Origin: Palsa-360 sp963710315
GTDB lineage: Bacteria; Acidobacteriota; Terriglobia; Acidiferrales; UBA7541
Length of the DNA stretch: 64,000 bases
Direction: 5' to 3'
Assembly (NCBI GenBank): GCA_963710315.1
Contig: CAVPZW010000004.1
Location: 62,001-126,000 of the forward strand
Below, piece by piece: positions 8,034 to 14,561 of the stretch (positions are counted from its first letter, which is position 1; every line of letters starts with the position of its first letter). The position numbers and the translations under genes are program-made. The notes under the pieces were generated by a model. That model did no database searches. It worked only from the letters and a program-made list of their open reading frames with translations, and was not told the origin of the DNA.

Positions 8034-8216
8034 TTATTTTGCTTCGGAGCACCTCCGAAATCTTGCAGAGATGAGTGACACAACGCTTCGGCTGGGAATG
8101 TACCCGTAGACGAACAGTAGATTTACTACGGTCCCTCCCATGGCGAAGCCGACACCGATCGGTGAGGAAATGCTGTGCACGACGTAGTTAACGGCCTCCG
8201 TCAAAAGAATGGTCAA
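8034..8216 (-). CDS. Possible small membrane protein
   Basis: 60 residues if started at the TTG at 8216. The middle (PIGVGFAMGGTVVNLLFVYG) is hydrophobic and could be one membrane segment; the end is basic. There is no convincing ribosome binding site, so the start is uncertain and the frame may not be translated. Listed because the region is otherwise empty and small membrane proteins occur nearby. Confidence 0.25.
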   Translation of the reverse strand: MTILLTEAVNYVVHSISSPIGVGFAMGGTVVNLLFVYGYIPSRSVVSLISARFRRCSEAK

Positions 8217-8293
8217 CCCCTGGCCTTTGCTGAATCCAATCGAAGCATTGTTTAGTGCTTAAAGAATCTCTGATGTATGGGATGTCCCCGATT

Positions 8294-8374
8294 TTATGAA
8301 GAGCAGCCCAAAACATCAGCCAGATACAAAATACCCGCCAACAAAGCAGCGATCATGCTGGGAGTGAGTAACAT
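8294..8374 (-). CDS. Hydrophobic microprotein of 26 residues
   Basis: ATG 8374 follows AAGGAGC at ideal spacing. The product begins MLLTPSMIAALLAGILYLAD and ends in CSS before TAA: essentially a single membrane-spanning helix. A longer in-frame extension to 8509 has no ribosome binding site. A stable hairpin lies about 33-80 bases upstream in the presumed leader (8407-8455). Size and hydrophobicity resemble small type I toxin-like or phage membrane peptides, but the identity is unproven. Confidence 0.5.
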   Translation of the reverse strand: MLLTPSMIAALLAGILYLADVLGCSS

Positions 8375-8406
8375 TTGTAGCTCCTTGTTTTGATTGGAAC
8401 GCAGAA

Positions 8407-8455
8407 AGACCCACCGGGGCTCGAAATGAAGAGACCAAATCGAGTTGGTGGGTCT
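8407..8455 (-). promoter_or_regulatory. Structured leader hairpin
   Basis: AGACCCACC (8407-8415) pairs perfectly with GGTGGGTCT (8447-8455), and an inner CTCG pairs with CGAG, giving a two-part stem. It lies just upstream of the 26-residue hydrophobic peptide on the same strand, so it may control its translation or terminate upstream transcription. Confidence 0.4.
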
Positions 8456-8659
8456 ATCCAGGTGCCTGGTGGTTTTTAGATTTTCGGCTCGCGTGTTGCT
8501 TCTTTCCATTTATCTAGTGCGATCATAAATACTGCGAGAGACAAAGCACCTGGATAAAGGGATGAATATCAAGGTCTCCCGGCAGAACATTTTCAGCATC
8601 CTTGACGCTATGGTAGTGTCTCAGTTTGAAAGCGGCAGATTGAGCCGCTGAGAGACGCC

Positions 8660-9085
8660 ATGACAAAGCGCGTTCCACTGCCGGAGGCAGTAGCCCGCAT
8701 CTATAAGGCGACCGCCGAGCTTGAGGCTATGTATCCGGGAAGAAAGTTCACCCCGGACGGTCACCTTGTTGGGTCCATTGGAGAAGTAATCGCAGCGAAA
8801 GCTTTGGGCTTGACGCTCTACCCAATGTCTCAACCTGGCCACGATGCCTACGACGCGAACGGTGATGTTCAGATCAAGATGACCGCCGGAACGAGCATTG
8901 CAATGTACGCGACCTGCGACCGGCTCGTCGTGCTTCAGATCGTATCGCCGGAGGAAGCTGAGATCGTCTATGACGGTCCCGGCCAGCCTGTATGGGAGAA
9001 AGCAGGCAAGATGGGAAAGAATGGACAGCGGGTTATCAGCTTGTCTCGCCTGCGTGCCCTCCCAAAGGAAGAAGCCAACGGTTGA
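8660..9085 (+). CDS. DUF6998-like protein, possible PD-(D/E)XK nuclease fold
   Basis: 141 residues. The pattern YPGRKFTPDGHLVGSIGEV, then DAYDANGDVQIKMT, LVVLQI and GPGQPVWEKAGK with NGQRVISLSRLRAL, matches a widespread uncharacterised family that I recall as DUF6998. The series E in SIGEV, D in YDANGD and QIK resembles the E...D...(E/Q)xK core of PD-(D/E)XK nucleases; this is inference. It is one of few plus-strand genes in a minus-strand neighbourhood. The start is ATG 8660. Confidence 0.7.
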   Translation: MTKRVPLPEAVARIYKATAELEAMYPGRKFTPDGHLVGSIGEVIAAKALGLTLYPMSQPGHDAYDANGDVQIKMTAGTSIAMYATCDRLVVLQIVSPEEAEIVYDGPGQPVWEKAGKMGKNGQRVISLSRLRALPKEEANG

Positions 9086-9154
9086 TATGAAACGCTGGAT
9101 GGGATTTGATGCTGGCGAATCCGGGTGAATGCAGAACACCCGGACGACAGGACA

Positions 9155-9481
9155 TTAGTTTCGGTGTGCTTGGCACCGCTGCATTTTGCCGACCAGCAAC
9201 TTTGTTCTACAGAAGGCTGTGGAGAAATCTGTATATATTGGTAGAGACTCCTCTCTTCGGTCTCCCGCTGCCGTCAGAATCTTGTGGATCATATTTATGA
9301 GATTGCCGCTGCTGAGGTCATGTGGCGAAACGTTTTTGATTTCCGGTTTGTCTTGTTTCCTTTGGTCAAGAGTGCGAACTTTGTCCTCAAGTTCCAGGAT
9401 AGCGCCTATGAAAGGGACAACAGCAGGATATTGCTGACTCACTTGATTCAGTTCTCTAACACGTTCTAATGCGGACCTCAT
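9155..9481 (-). CDS. Hypothetical protein, coiled-coil-prone
   Basis: 108 residues beginning MRSALERVRELNQVSQQYPA. The first half is helical and charged with a likely short coiled coil (ILELEDKVRTLDQRKQ). AGGAG lies about 11 bases before ATG 9481. It sits immediately downstream of the HU-like gene on the same strand (gap 15 bases), so the two are probably co-transcribed. No family recognised. Confidence 0.5.
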   Translation of the reverse strand: MRSALERVRELNQVSQQYPAVVPFIGAILELEDKVRTLDQRKQDKPEIKNVSPHDLSSGNLINMIHKILTAAGDRREESLPIYTDFSTAFCRTKLLVGKMQRCQAHRN

Positions 9482-9496
9482 TTTCGTTTTCTCCTT

Positions 9497-9877
9497 TTAT
9501 CTGACCCGGCGACGCCAAGATGGTAGTGCAATCGCAATGCTTCTCTTTAGCGCTAGCTCTCGCTTGTGAACTATCGTTGGCAGCGGTTCTGGTGACAGGT
9601 CATGCCTTTTTGTAAGGCGGACTGTCTTGGGGTGCTTTTGGTGCAGTCGGTGGATGGTCGGGCCGAGGTGCTTCAGGTTCTTACCGATCCGATTCTTGGG
9701 AGGCCGGATAGCCACAGACAGCCTTCCGAGCCTGCCAAGGTCTATTTGCCTCCCGTCCGCCAAAGCCTTCTTGATTGACCCCAGAATGGTTTCGAGGGCT
9801 CGTCTCGTGGCAGCCGGACTTACGCCCGTCTTTTGAGCTATGCAGGCCACTATCGTCTTTTTGGTCATTTTGGGCAT
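9497..9877 (-). CDS. HU/IHF-like DNA-binding protein with basic tail
   Basis: 126 residues. The first ~65 (MTKKTIVACIAQKTGVSPAA, then ALADGRQIDLGRLGRLSV and RPPKNRIGKNLK) follow the HU/IHF fold: two N-terminal helices, the beta region and the start of the DNA-embracing arm. HU is normally about 90 residues. Here the part after the arm is replaced or extended by an Arg/Lys/His-rich tail ending in WRRRVR. It may act in element-specific nucleoid organisation, or in integration in the way IHF assists phage integrases (inference). Confidence 0.75.
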   Translation of the reverse strand: MPKMTKKTIVACIAQKTGVSPAATRRALETILGSIKKALADGRQIDLGRLGRLSVAIRPPKNRIGKNLKHLGPTIHRLHQKHPKTVRLTKRHDLSPEPLPTIVHKRELALKRSIAIALPSWRRRVR

Positions 9878-9883
9878 CGTAAC

Positions 9884-10123
9884 CTACGAGGGACTCGTTG
9901 CTTGGGACCTGGTGTCTGTCTCTCCACCCGCCTTAAACCGACATTCAATCTGCCAGCACAGCCACTTTTTCATGCGAACCTTTATGGTGTATCGCTTGAA
10001 AGTAAGCCCTGTTACACCGTGCGCGGTTTCGTCCGAATGCTCGAAAGAGTTTTGGATGGCTTGGAGCAAGTGCTCCGGCTCAATCAGGTCTTGCAGTATT
10101 AAGGGGCCTTTATCCGCGTACAT
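9884..10123 (-). CDS. Small hypothetical protein upstream of the HU-like gene
   Basis: 79 residues starting MYADKGPLILQDLIEPEHLL. The rest has TGLTFKRYTIKVRMKKWLCW, a probable beta-rich basic segment. It ends seven bases before the HU-like gene starts, suggesting an operon. The ribosome binding site is weak. No family is recognised. Confidence 0.4.
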   Translation of the reverse strand: MYADKGPLILQDLIEPEHLLQAIQNSFEHSDETAHGVTGLTFKRYTIKVRMKKWLCWQIECRFKAGGETDTRSQATSPS

Positions 10124-10387
10124 GGTTGCTCTTGCGCCGTAGACGCCTTATTAGTCTCGACTGGTCGAGGAACTACGTCTGGCGCTCGACTTCGTGGGAG
10201 TGTGCTCGCGAGGGGAATCCACCCTCTATAAAGGGCTAGTATAGGTGCGATAGGGAGTCACAAATCGCCTGCATTCGTGGGCTATCTGACATCGCTACGT
10301 ATTGGTGCAACCGATTGCTCCACTTCGGATACGCGCACAAAAGCAATGAAACTGCGATTGAAGAAGTTCTCTGCGTACAAGTGGGAA

Positions 10388-11137
10388 TCAGGAAGCATTC
10401 TTTCCAAGTCTCCATCTGGCGAATAGCGTGCCGATGGATATTGGCCCGCTGTTCGTGAATGTCAGAGGCGGAGGCCATCTAACGGGCCGTGTTCCAATCG
10501 GCCAGATATTGAAGAGCAGATCGTTCCAAGGACCTGGTTTTACCGTAACGTCCCCAACGTGAATATTTTCAAACCCTTGCGCCGGGTGAATCGCGACGAC
10601 TTGGATCGGCAGATGGCCGACGACAAAAGTTGAAACACTAGCCTTCGCCGCTTTTGGCGCGTTCGGAAAATCCAACGAAAGAATAGTTCCGTCTGCTGAA
10701 AACCCCTTCCTTGAATATGCTCCGATCCACACGTAAGTTTGCGTCGGGATTGTTCGACTCAAGCGCAATCCCTCGCACTCGCCCCGCGTGTAGAACCGTC
10801 CGCGACCCTTGGCGTTTACAAAATCCAGCACCATTGCAGTCTTCACCGCCCAAACGGATAGCAAAGTCTGCTGAGAAGAATCCAACGGCATTGCGAAGTC
10901 CTTCATCAGGCAGCCTATCAGCGGAATATTTTCGGCTTCCAGGGCACTCATCCAGCCGCCATTGCAACCTACGCAGACGCACCTAACCTCCAGCCAGGAA
11001 TGGGGAATGACCTTGGCAGGGCCTTTACCAATCTTGTGTCGAATCGGCTCCATCCCGAGTCGCTCAAGAATCCAGACTGGCCACAAGTGCTCCTTGCTGT
11101 CCGCCGTCTGGTCGCAGAATAAACACTGCTTCGCCAT
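10388..11137 (-). CDS. HNH-type (treble-clef) nuclease-like protein
   Basis: 249 residues from ATG 11137. The N-terminus shows CLFCDQ, then SKEHLWPVWI, and later VRCVCVGCNGGWMSALE. CxxC, EHxxP and CxxCN together form the zinc and active-site framework of a divergent HNH endonuclease family often seen in defence and mobile regions. The C-terminal ~150 residues are beta-rich and unassigned. It is divergent from the replication gene at 11.3 kb. Nuclease activity is inferred from the motif only. Confidence 0.6.
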   Translation of the reverse strand: MAKQCLFCDQTADSKEHLWPVWILERLGMEPIRHKIGKGPAKVIPHSWLEVRCVCVGCNGGWMSALEAENIPLIGCLMKDFAMPLDSSQQTLLSVWAVKTAMVLDFVNAKGRGRFYTRGECEGLRLSRTIPTQTYVWIGAYSRKGFSADGTILSLDFPNAPKAAKASVSTFVVGHLPIQVVAIHPAQGFENIHVGDVTVKPGPWNDLLFNIWPIGTRPVRWPPPLTFTNSGPISIGTLFARWRLGKNAS

Positions 11138-11302
11138 TCGCCTAGCGTACACGAACTAATAGGGTAGCTAAAATCTCCAAATCTCTTTTTGGCTTTGAAG
11201 GGCATTCGGAGTAAACTGAGAATGAAGCTCGTGGCCTTTCGGCCTTCTAGGGTGCAAGCCCCTCCTGGTAATACCTTTCCAAAACAAACAAGGAGTACGG
11301 GT

Positions 11303-12256
11303 GTGAGCATACGATTGATTGAGCAGGTGTGGAACCTGAAGTTACGGAACGAAGGTGAACGGCTGGTGCTTCTGGCGCTTGCCGATAACGCCAACGATGA
11401 GGGAACGCATTGCTTTCCCAGTCAGCGGCGCATTGCTTGGAAAACGGAATATTCCGTACCGGCTGTGTCGGCCATTATTAAGCGATTAGAAAAGAAGGGG
11501 CTGGTAGAGGTTTTGAACAAGGGCAATCAGCATCGTCCGACGAACTACGCTCTGCATCTTGAGAAAGGCGCGACGAAAGAAGCTTTTGTCCCGTCTTCTT
11601 GGGGCGGAGACCGCAACGATCCTACCAAGTACGCAAGTGGCAAGAGCTTGGAACGGGAGCAAGCTTTTCGACAGTCACCGAAGAATGCGAACCCTGTTGA
11701 TGGCGAAGTTCGCTCTGGACGAAGTTCAAGTGAACCTCGCCTTGAACGCTGTGAAGTTAATCCTGACACAGGTGAACTTCATCTTGACGCGAGTGAACTT
11801 CAACCAGGTTTACATGATCCGTCAGTACAACCATCAGTACAACCATCAGTAGAACCACCGGCAGAGCTTTCATCGCCGGTTTATAAAACTGAACAGACGG
11901 ATACCAGCCGAGAGGGACAAATCCAGAACTTGAAAGAAATCCCGACATCAGGCGTGAAGAAAATCGTGCTGACCGTCAACGGTTGCAAGTGCAAAGCGTT
12001 CGGTCGAAGAGCCGACAGGATACTCGCCCTCTTCAAAAATGGAGAGTATATACACGTTAACGGTTATCTGGAAACCAGCGAATATGGAACTGATTTCGTG
12101 ATCCGTGAAGGTTGGCGCTTGCAACCCATACCAGCAGTAGCCGGAAAACACGTCTCCCCTCGCGTTCACCCGGAAACAGGCTTTGCAATAGAAGAGGAAC
12201 CAACACCCGAAATGCAGGCTGCTGCCTCTCGCATTTATTACCCGAGCGATGAGTAA
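11303..12256 (+). CDS. Replication-initiator-like protein with winged-helix N-terminus
   Basis: 317 residues from GTG 11303, which follows AAGGAG; the longer frame from 11189 lacks a site. The N-terminal ~90 residues (IRLIEQVWNLKLRNEGERLV, then NANDEGTHCFPSQRRIAWKT and SAIIKRLEKKGLVEV) are a winged helix of the kind found in phage O-like and plasmid replication proteins. The middle is a repetitive linker encoded by 21-bp repeats. The C-terminal ~80 residues (LALFKNGEYIHVNGYLETSE) could be an OB fold. Probable role: start replication of the excised element at an origin inside its own gene. Confidence 0.65.
   Translation: MSIRLIEQVWNLKLRNEGERLVLLALADNANDEGTHCFPSQRRIAWKTEYSVPAVSAIIKRLEKKGLVEVLNKGNQHRPTNYALHLEKGATKEAFVPSSWGGDRNDPTKYASGKSLEREQAFRQSPKNANPVDGEVRSGRSSSEPRLERCEVNPDTGELHLDASELQPGLHDPSVQPSVQPSVEPPAELSSPVYKTEQTDTSREGQIQNLKEIPTSGVKKIVLTVNGCKCKAFGRRADRILALFKNGEYIHVNGYLETSEYGTDFVIREGWRLQPIPAVAGKHVSPRVHPETGFAIEEEPTPEMQAAASRIYYPSDE
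11730..11813 (+). repeat. Four 21-bp direct repeats (candidate iterons / origin)
   Basis: Four adjacent 21-bp units begin at 11730, 11751, 11772 and 11793, each starting GTGAA, with GTGAACTTC in the last two and TTGAC or CTGAC in the middle. A fifth degenerate copy starts at 11703. They lie in the linker-encoding part of the initiator gene, as origin iterons do in lambda O. Confidence 0.6.
11823..11858 (+). repeat. Three 12-bp direct repeats beside the iterons
   Basis: CAGTACAACCAT occurs twice in a row and then once with two changes (CAGTAGAACCAC). The block lies 10 bases after the 21-bp repeats in the same gene and may be part of the same origin, or simply encode the PSVQPSVQPSVE linker. 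Confidence 0.5.
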
Positions 12257-12356
12257 ACCCGACCTCGGGCGCTCGCTCAAGTCGTTCGATGTGTCCGGCA
12301 AGATCACATGTTAGTTAGAAAACTGACTTTCGGGTCCATGTTAGAGGTGAAACAAC

Positions 12357-12446
12357 ATGGACCTGAAGAAAGCCGAACTAGCCTACAAGCTCGTTGAAGT
12401 AGCGATGTTCATTTTAGAACTCTATCGTTTATTCCACGGCAACTAG
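12357..12446 (+). CDS. Microprotein of 29 residues
   Basis: ATG 12357 follows GAGGTGA at good spacing. The product begins MDLKKAELAYKLVEVAMFIL and ends in HGN: a single amphipathic to hydrophobic helix with a basic start. It lies 100 bases after the replication gene on the same strand. An inverted repeat begins at its stop codon. Function unknown; it resembles the other two microproteins of the element in size and helix character, though not in sequence. Confidence 0.5.
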   Translation: MDLKKAELAYKLVEVAMFILELYRLFHGN

Positions 12447-12502
12447 GCTCTAAAGCAGGCTCAAAAAAGGCTCTATATAGCCGCAAAAAGCTATTTAGAG
12501 CC
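12446..12502. repeat. Inverted repeat GGCTCTAAA / TTTAGAGCC
   Basis: Perfect 9-bp arms flank a region that itself holds GGCTC and GGCTCTATATAGCC. It begins in the stop codon of the 29-residue gene and sits between it and the convergent vsr gene, so it may end transcription from both sides. Confidence 0.45.
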
Positions 12503-12539
12503 TAACCTGCTTACTCGCGGGTTTGCAGAGGGGAAGAAG

Positions 12540-12941
12540 TTACAACCACCGACTGAGTCGCCCCATTACGGTCTCAACATCCACAAGCCTGGATTCCCAA
12601 ATCCTCAGAACTCGCCAACCTTTCCTCCGAAGAACTCTGCCTATAATCTTGTCGCGCTTTCTGTTGTTCATTATCTTGGTACGCCAATACTCGCAGTTGG
12701 TTTTGGGAAGCCGAAACTTACGCGGATTGCCGTGCCAGAAATCACCGTCAATGAAAACTACCAGCTTACTTTTTGGAAAGAGGAAATCGGGTTTGCCTGG
12801 CAGCTTGCTTCCTCGTCGCCAACCAGAAATCTTGTATCGTCGCATCATACGAATGAAGCGCATTTCGGTTGTCCAGTTCCCCTTACTGCGGATTCGGGAC
12901 ATGATGCGCGAACGCTCTGCTGGAGCGAACACGTCTGCCAT
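12540..12941 (-). CDS. vsr: Very short patch repair endonuclease (Vsr)
   Basis: 133 residues, full length for Vsr. It nicks DNA 5' of T in T:G mismatches that arise when 5-methylcytosine deaminates, so it protects sites methylated by a Dcm enzyme. Visible motifs: ERSRIMSRIRSKGNWTTE, GKPDFLFPK with catalytic D52, and FIDGDFWHGNP with D65 and H70 at the active-site and metal positions. It is the last gene of a six-gene operon headed by a Dcm methyltransferase, which explains its presence. The start is one base after the preceding stop. In such systems Vsr-type nucleases may also be used against foreign DNA. Confidence 0.93.
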   Translation of the reverse strand: MADVFAPAERSRIMSRIRSKGNWTTEMRFIRMMRRYKISGWRRGSKLPGKPDFLFPKSKLVVFIDGDFWHGNPRKFRLPKTNCEYWRTKIMNNRKRDKIIGRVLRRKGWRVLRIWESRLVDVETVMGRLSRWL

Positions 12942-12942
12942 G

Positions 12943-13245
12943 CTACTTCACCTTCGTTGCTTTATTAGTTTTTTCTCTCGCCAGAATCCTTTCCAACTCG
13001 GCCTCCAGGAGTTTGATGATATCTGTTTGCGTGAGGCAGTCCAAGAGGCAGACCCCGCCGTAAAGATTCAGGAACTTCGCGAGACGCCTTATTCGATCAC
13101 GGTTTAGGTCGCCACGTGTGAGCAGGACATTCTTGTTGCGCAGCAGAAGGTCAAGGAAACCAGTCATGACGGCTGGTGCTCTTCCCATGTTGCGTTCCAA
13201 TATCTGCTGTGTGATGTCCAGTGTGGACAGAAGTACGGCGGTCAA
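12943..13245 (-). CDS. Unknown protein of the methyltransferase/GHKL operon
   Basis: 100 residues from a TTG at 13245 that overlaps the previous stop as TTGA. It is predicted mostly helical: DITQQILERN, GFLDLLLRNKNVLLTRG, DRIRRLAKFLNLYGGVCLLD and a charged end KLLEAELERILAREK. The pattern suggests a small helical scaffold or partner protein. No family is recognised. Its coupling to the DUF6339-like gene and to vsr suggests that it belongs to the system rather than being a passenger. Confidence 0.7.
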   Translation of the reverse strand: MTAVLLSTLDITQQILERNMGRAPAVMTGFLDLLLRNKNVLLTRGDLNRDRIRRLAKFLNLYGGVCLLDCLTQTDIIKLLEAELERILAREKTNKATKVK

Positions 13246-13730
13246 CTCGTAAGGGTTGTCTGGGCAGGATCATGCGTCACATTCGCAGTCCACCATAGTC
13301 GGGCGATTCCGTTGCGCAGCAGAGCGCGGCTTTCGCTGGCAGGAACAAAATACCTGGAAGCTATGAAACGAGCGCCCTTTTGGTCGTCGTCTGCGAATCT
13401 CTCAACAGGCCATCTCTTCCGCATGTAGTTCCACGCATCGACGTGCGCAATGCGCGTCCACAGGCGGGGATCACGTGCCTGTATCGGTGTCAGGTCCTTG
13501 AGGGCGCGATGAACGCGGATGGCGTTTTCAAGGTCCTTCAGATTTCCGTCGTCGGGTTCGTCGAGATTCAGTGCGGACTTCATTTCAATGCGCGTCTCGA
13601 TGTCCCTCGACCCGCGCGTCCCGATTTCAAGAACCCATCGGTCGTCACGACGGTATTTGCTGAGGTTGGCCGCGATGTTGGCCCGGAGACCGTTCGTGAA
13701 CGAGTCCCGGAATATAGTGAGGAAGGACAT
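13242..13730 (-). CDS. DUF6339-like protein of the defence operon
   Basis: 162 residues. The C-terminal part has LTPIQARDPRLWTRIAHVDA, then YMRKRWPVERF, IASRYFVPASESRALLRNGI and ARLWW, which I recognise as the uncharacterised DUF6339 family found beside methyltransferases and other defence genes. The start ATG directly follows the stop TAA of the preceding gene. No catalytic motif is evident. Its many conserved-looking Arg, Trp and His residues suggest nucleic acid or nucleotide binding (inference). It is encoded third from last in the operon. Confidence 0.65.
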   Translation of the reverse strand: MSFLTIFRDSFTNGLRANIAANLSKYRRDDRWVLEIGTRGSRDIETRIEMKSALNLDEPDDGNLKDLENAIRVHRALKDLTPIQARDPRLWTRIAHVDAWNYMRKRWPVERFADDDQKGARFIASRYFVPASESRALLRNGIARLWWTANVTHDPAQTTLTS

Positions 13731-14561
13731 TTATGATGCCCCCTCCGCGAGCATCCGGGCAGAAACAAGCGTGCGTTTCAGAGGCAGCTCAAGAATCTGC
13801 TGCGCCAGTTCTAACGGCTCGCTGTCGAGCTTCAGCTCCATGCTTTTGACTCGTCCGCGCAAGACTCTCAACCAACGACGGTCATCCTCTATCTCCTCCC
13901 GCGCAATGCGAATCGCTTCGATCAGAACTGGAAGCACCATAGCTGTGGTCAGCGGGACCGAATAGCCCTCCATGTTTTTTAGGAGTTTGTAGTCAGCAAA
14001 ATCTCTCTTCGACAGGACAATAAGAATCTTTTCGCTGTTGAAGTCTGCGCGCATCGGCATGTCCCCGTCCTGATGTGCTTCCTGAATCTGCATTATAGAA
14101 CCGATGCGCCGCATTGAGTCGAAATGGCTATCAACGTAGAACACCTGCCCCTCACCCACCGCCAGGATATCGCCCCTCTCCAAGTCGAACGAAACCTCGC
14201 CGTAGTCGGAATGCGCGGCCTCCACCCTATAGCCGTATATGGCCCGAGTCGCACGAGCAAAAACGTTGACCTCCACAACGTCATTCAGATTGTCGAGTGG
14301 GATTTGGACACGATGGTTCGCGTCGTGGAAGTCATATGCTTTCCTAAACAAAGTGTTGCTGCACTCCACGTGGAGCACGAAGCACGCATCCTTTTTGTTG
14401 ACGAGAGCATTTATAGTCTTGCTGCTGGAGTTGATAACCGCCTCGATGTACGCCATCGCTTTGTCAGTAGTCATTTCCAACGAGGCTTGAAAGGCGGCTC
14501 CCGGAACGTCGTCCCGATTTCCCACAACAGGGTATGGGTACGATCTGCTACTCAGCCTCAT
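13731..14561 (-). CDS. Unknown protein following the GHKL ATPase
   Basis: 276 residues from ATG 14561, overlapping the end of the ATPase gene by 14 bases. The N-terminal half (YPYPVVGNRDDV, then FVLHVECSNTLFRKAYDF and VEVNVFARATRAIYGY) looks beta-rich. The second half is helical with YSVPLTTAMVLPVLIEAIRI and ending RVKSMELKLDSEPLELAQQI. The segment HVECSNTLFRK has a conserved-family look but I cannot name it. The overlap implies tight coupling to the ATPase and possibly a stable complex with it. Confidence 0.7.
   Translation of the reverse strand: MRLSSRSYPYPVVGNRDDVPGAAFQASLEMTTDKAMAYIEAVINSSSKTINALVNKKDACFVLHVECSNTLFRKAYDFHDANHRVQIPLDNLNDVVEVNVFARATRAIYGYRVEAAHSDYGEVSFDLERGDILAVGEGQVFYVDSHFDSMRRIGSIMQIQEAHQDGDMPMRADFNSEKILIVLSKRDFADYKLLKNMEGYSVPLTTAMVLPVLIEAIRIAREEIEDDRRWLRVLRGRVKSMELKLDSEPLELAQQILELPLKRTLVSARMLAEGAS

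Noticed and set aside
8621..9139. 172-residue minus-strand frame opposite the DUF6998-like gene
   Set aside because: The plus-strand product matches a known family; this frame does not.
10236..10478. 80-residue minus-strand frame after the HNH-like gene
   Set aside because: It overlaps the 3' end of a better supported gene and has no start signal.
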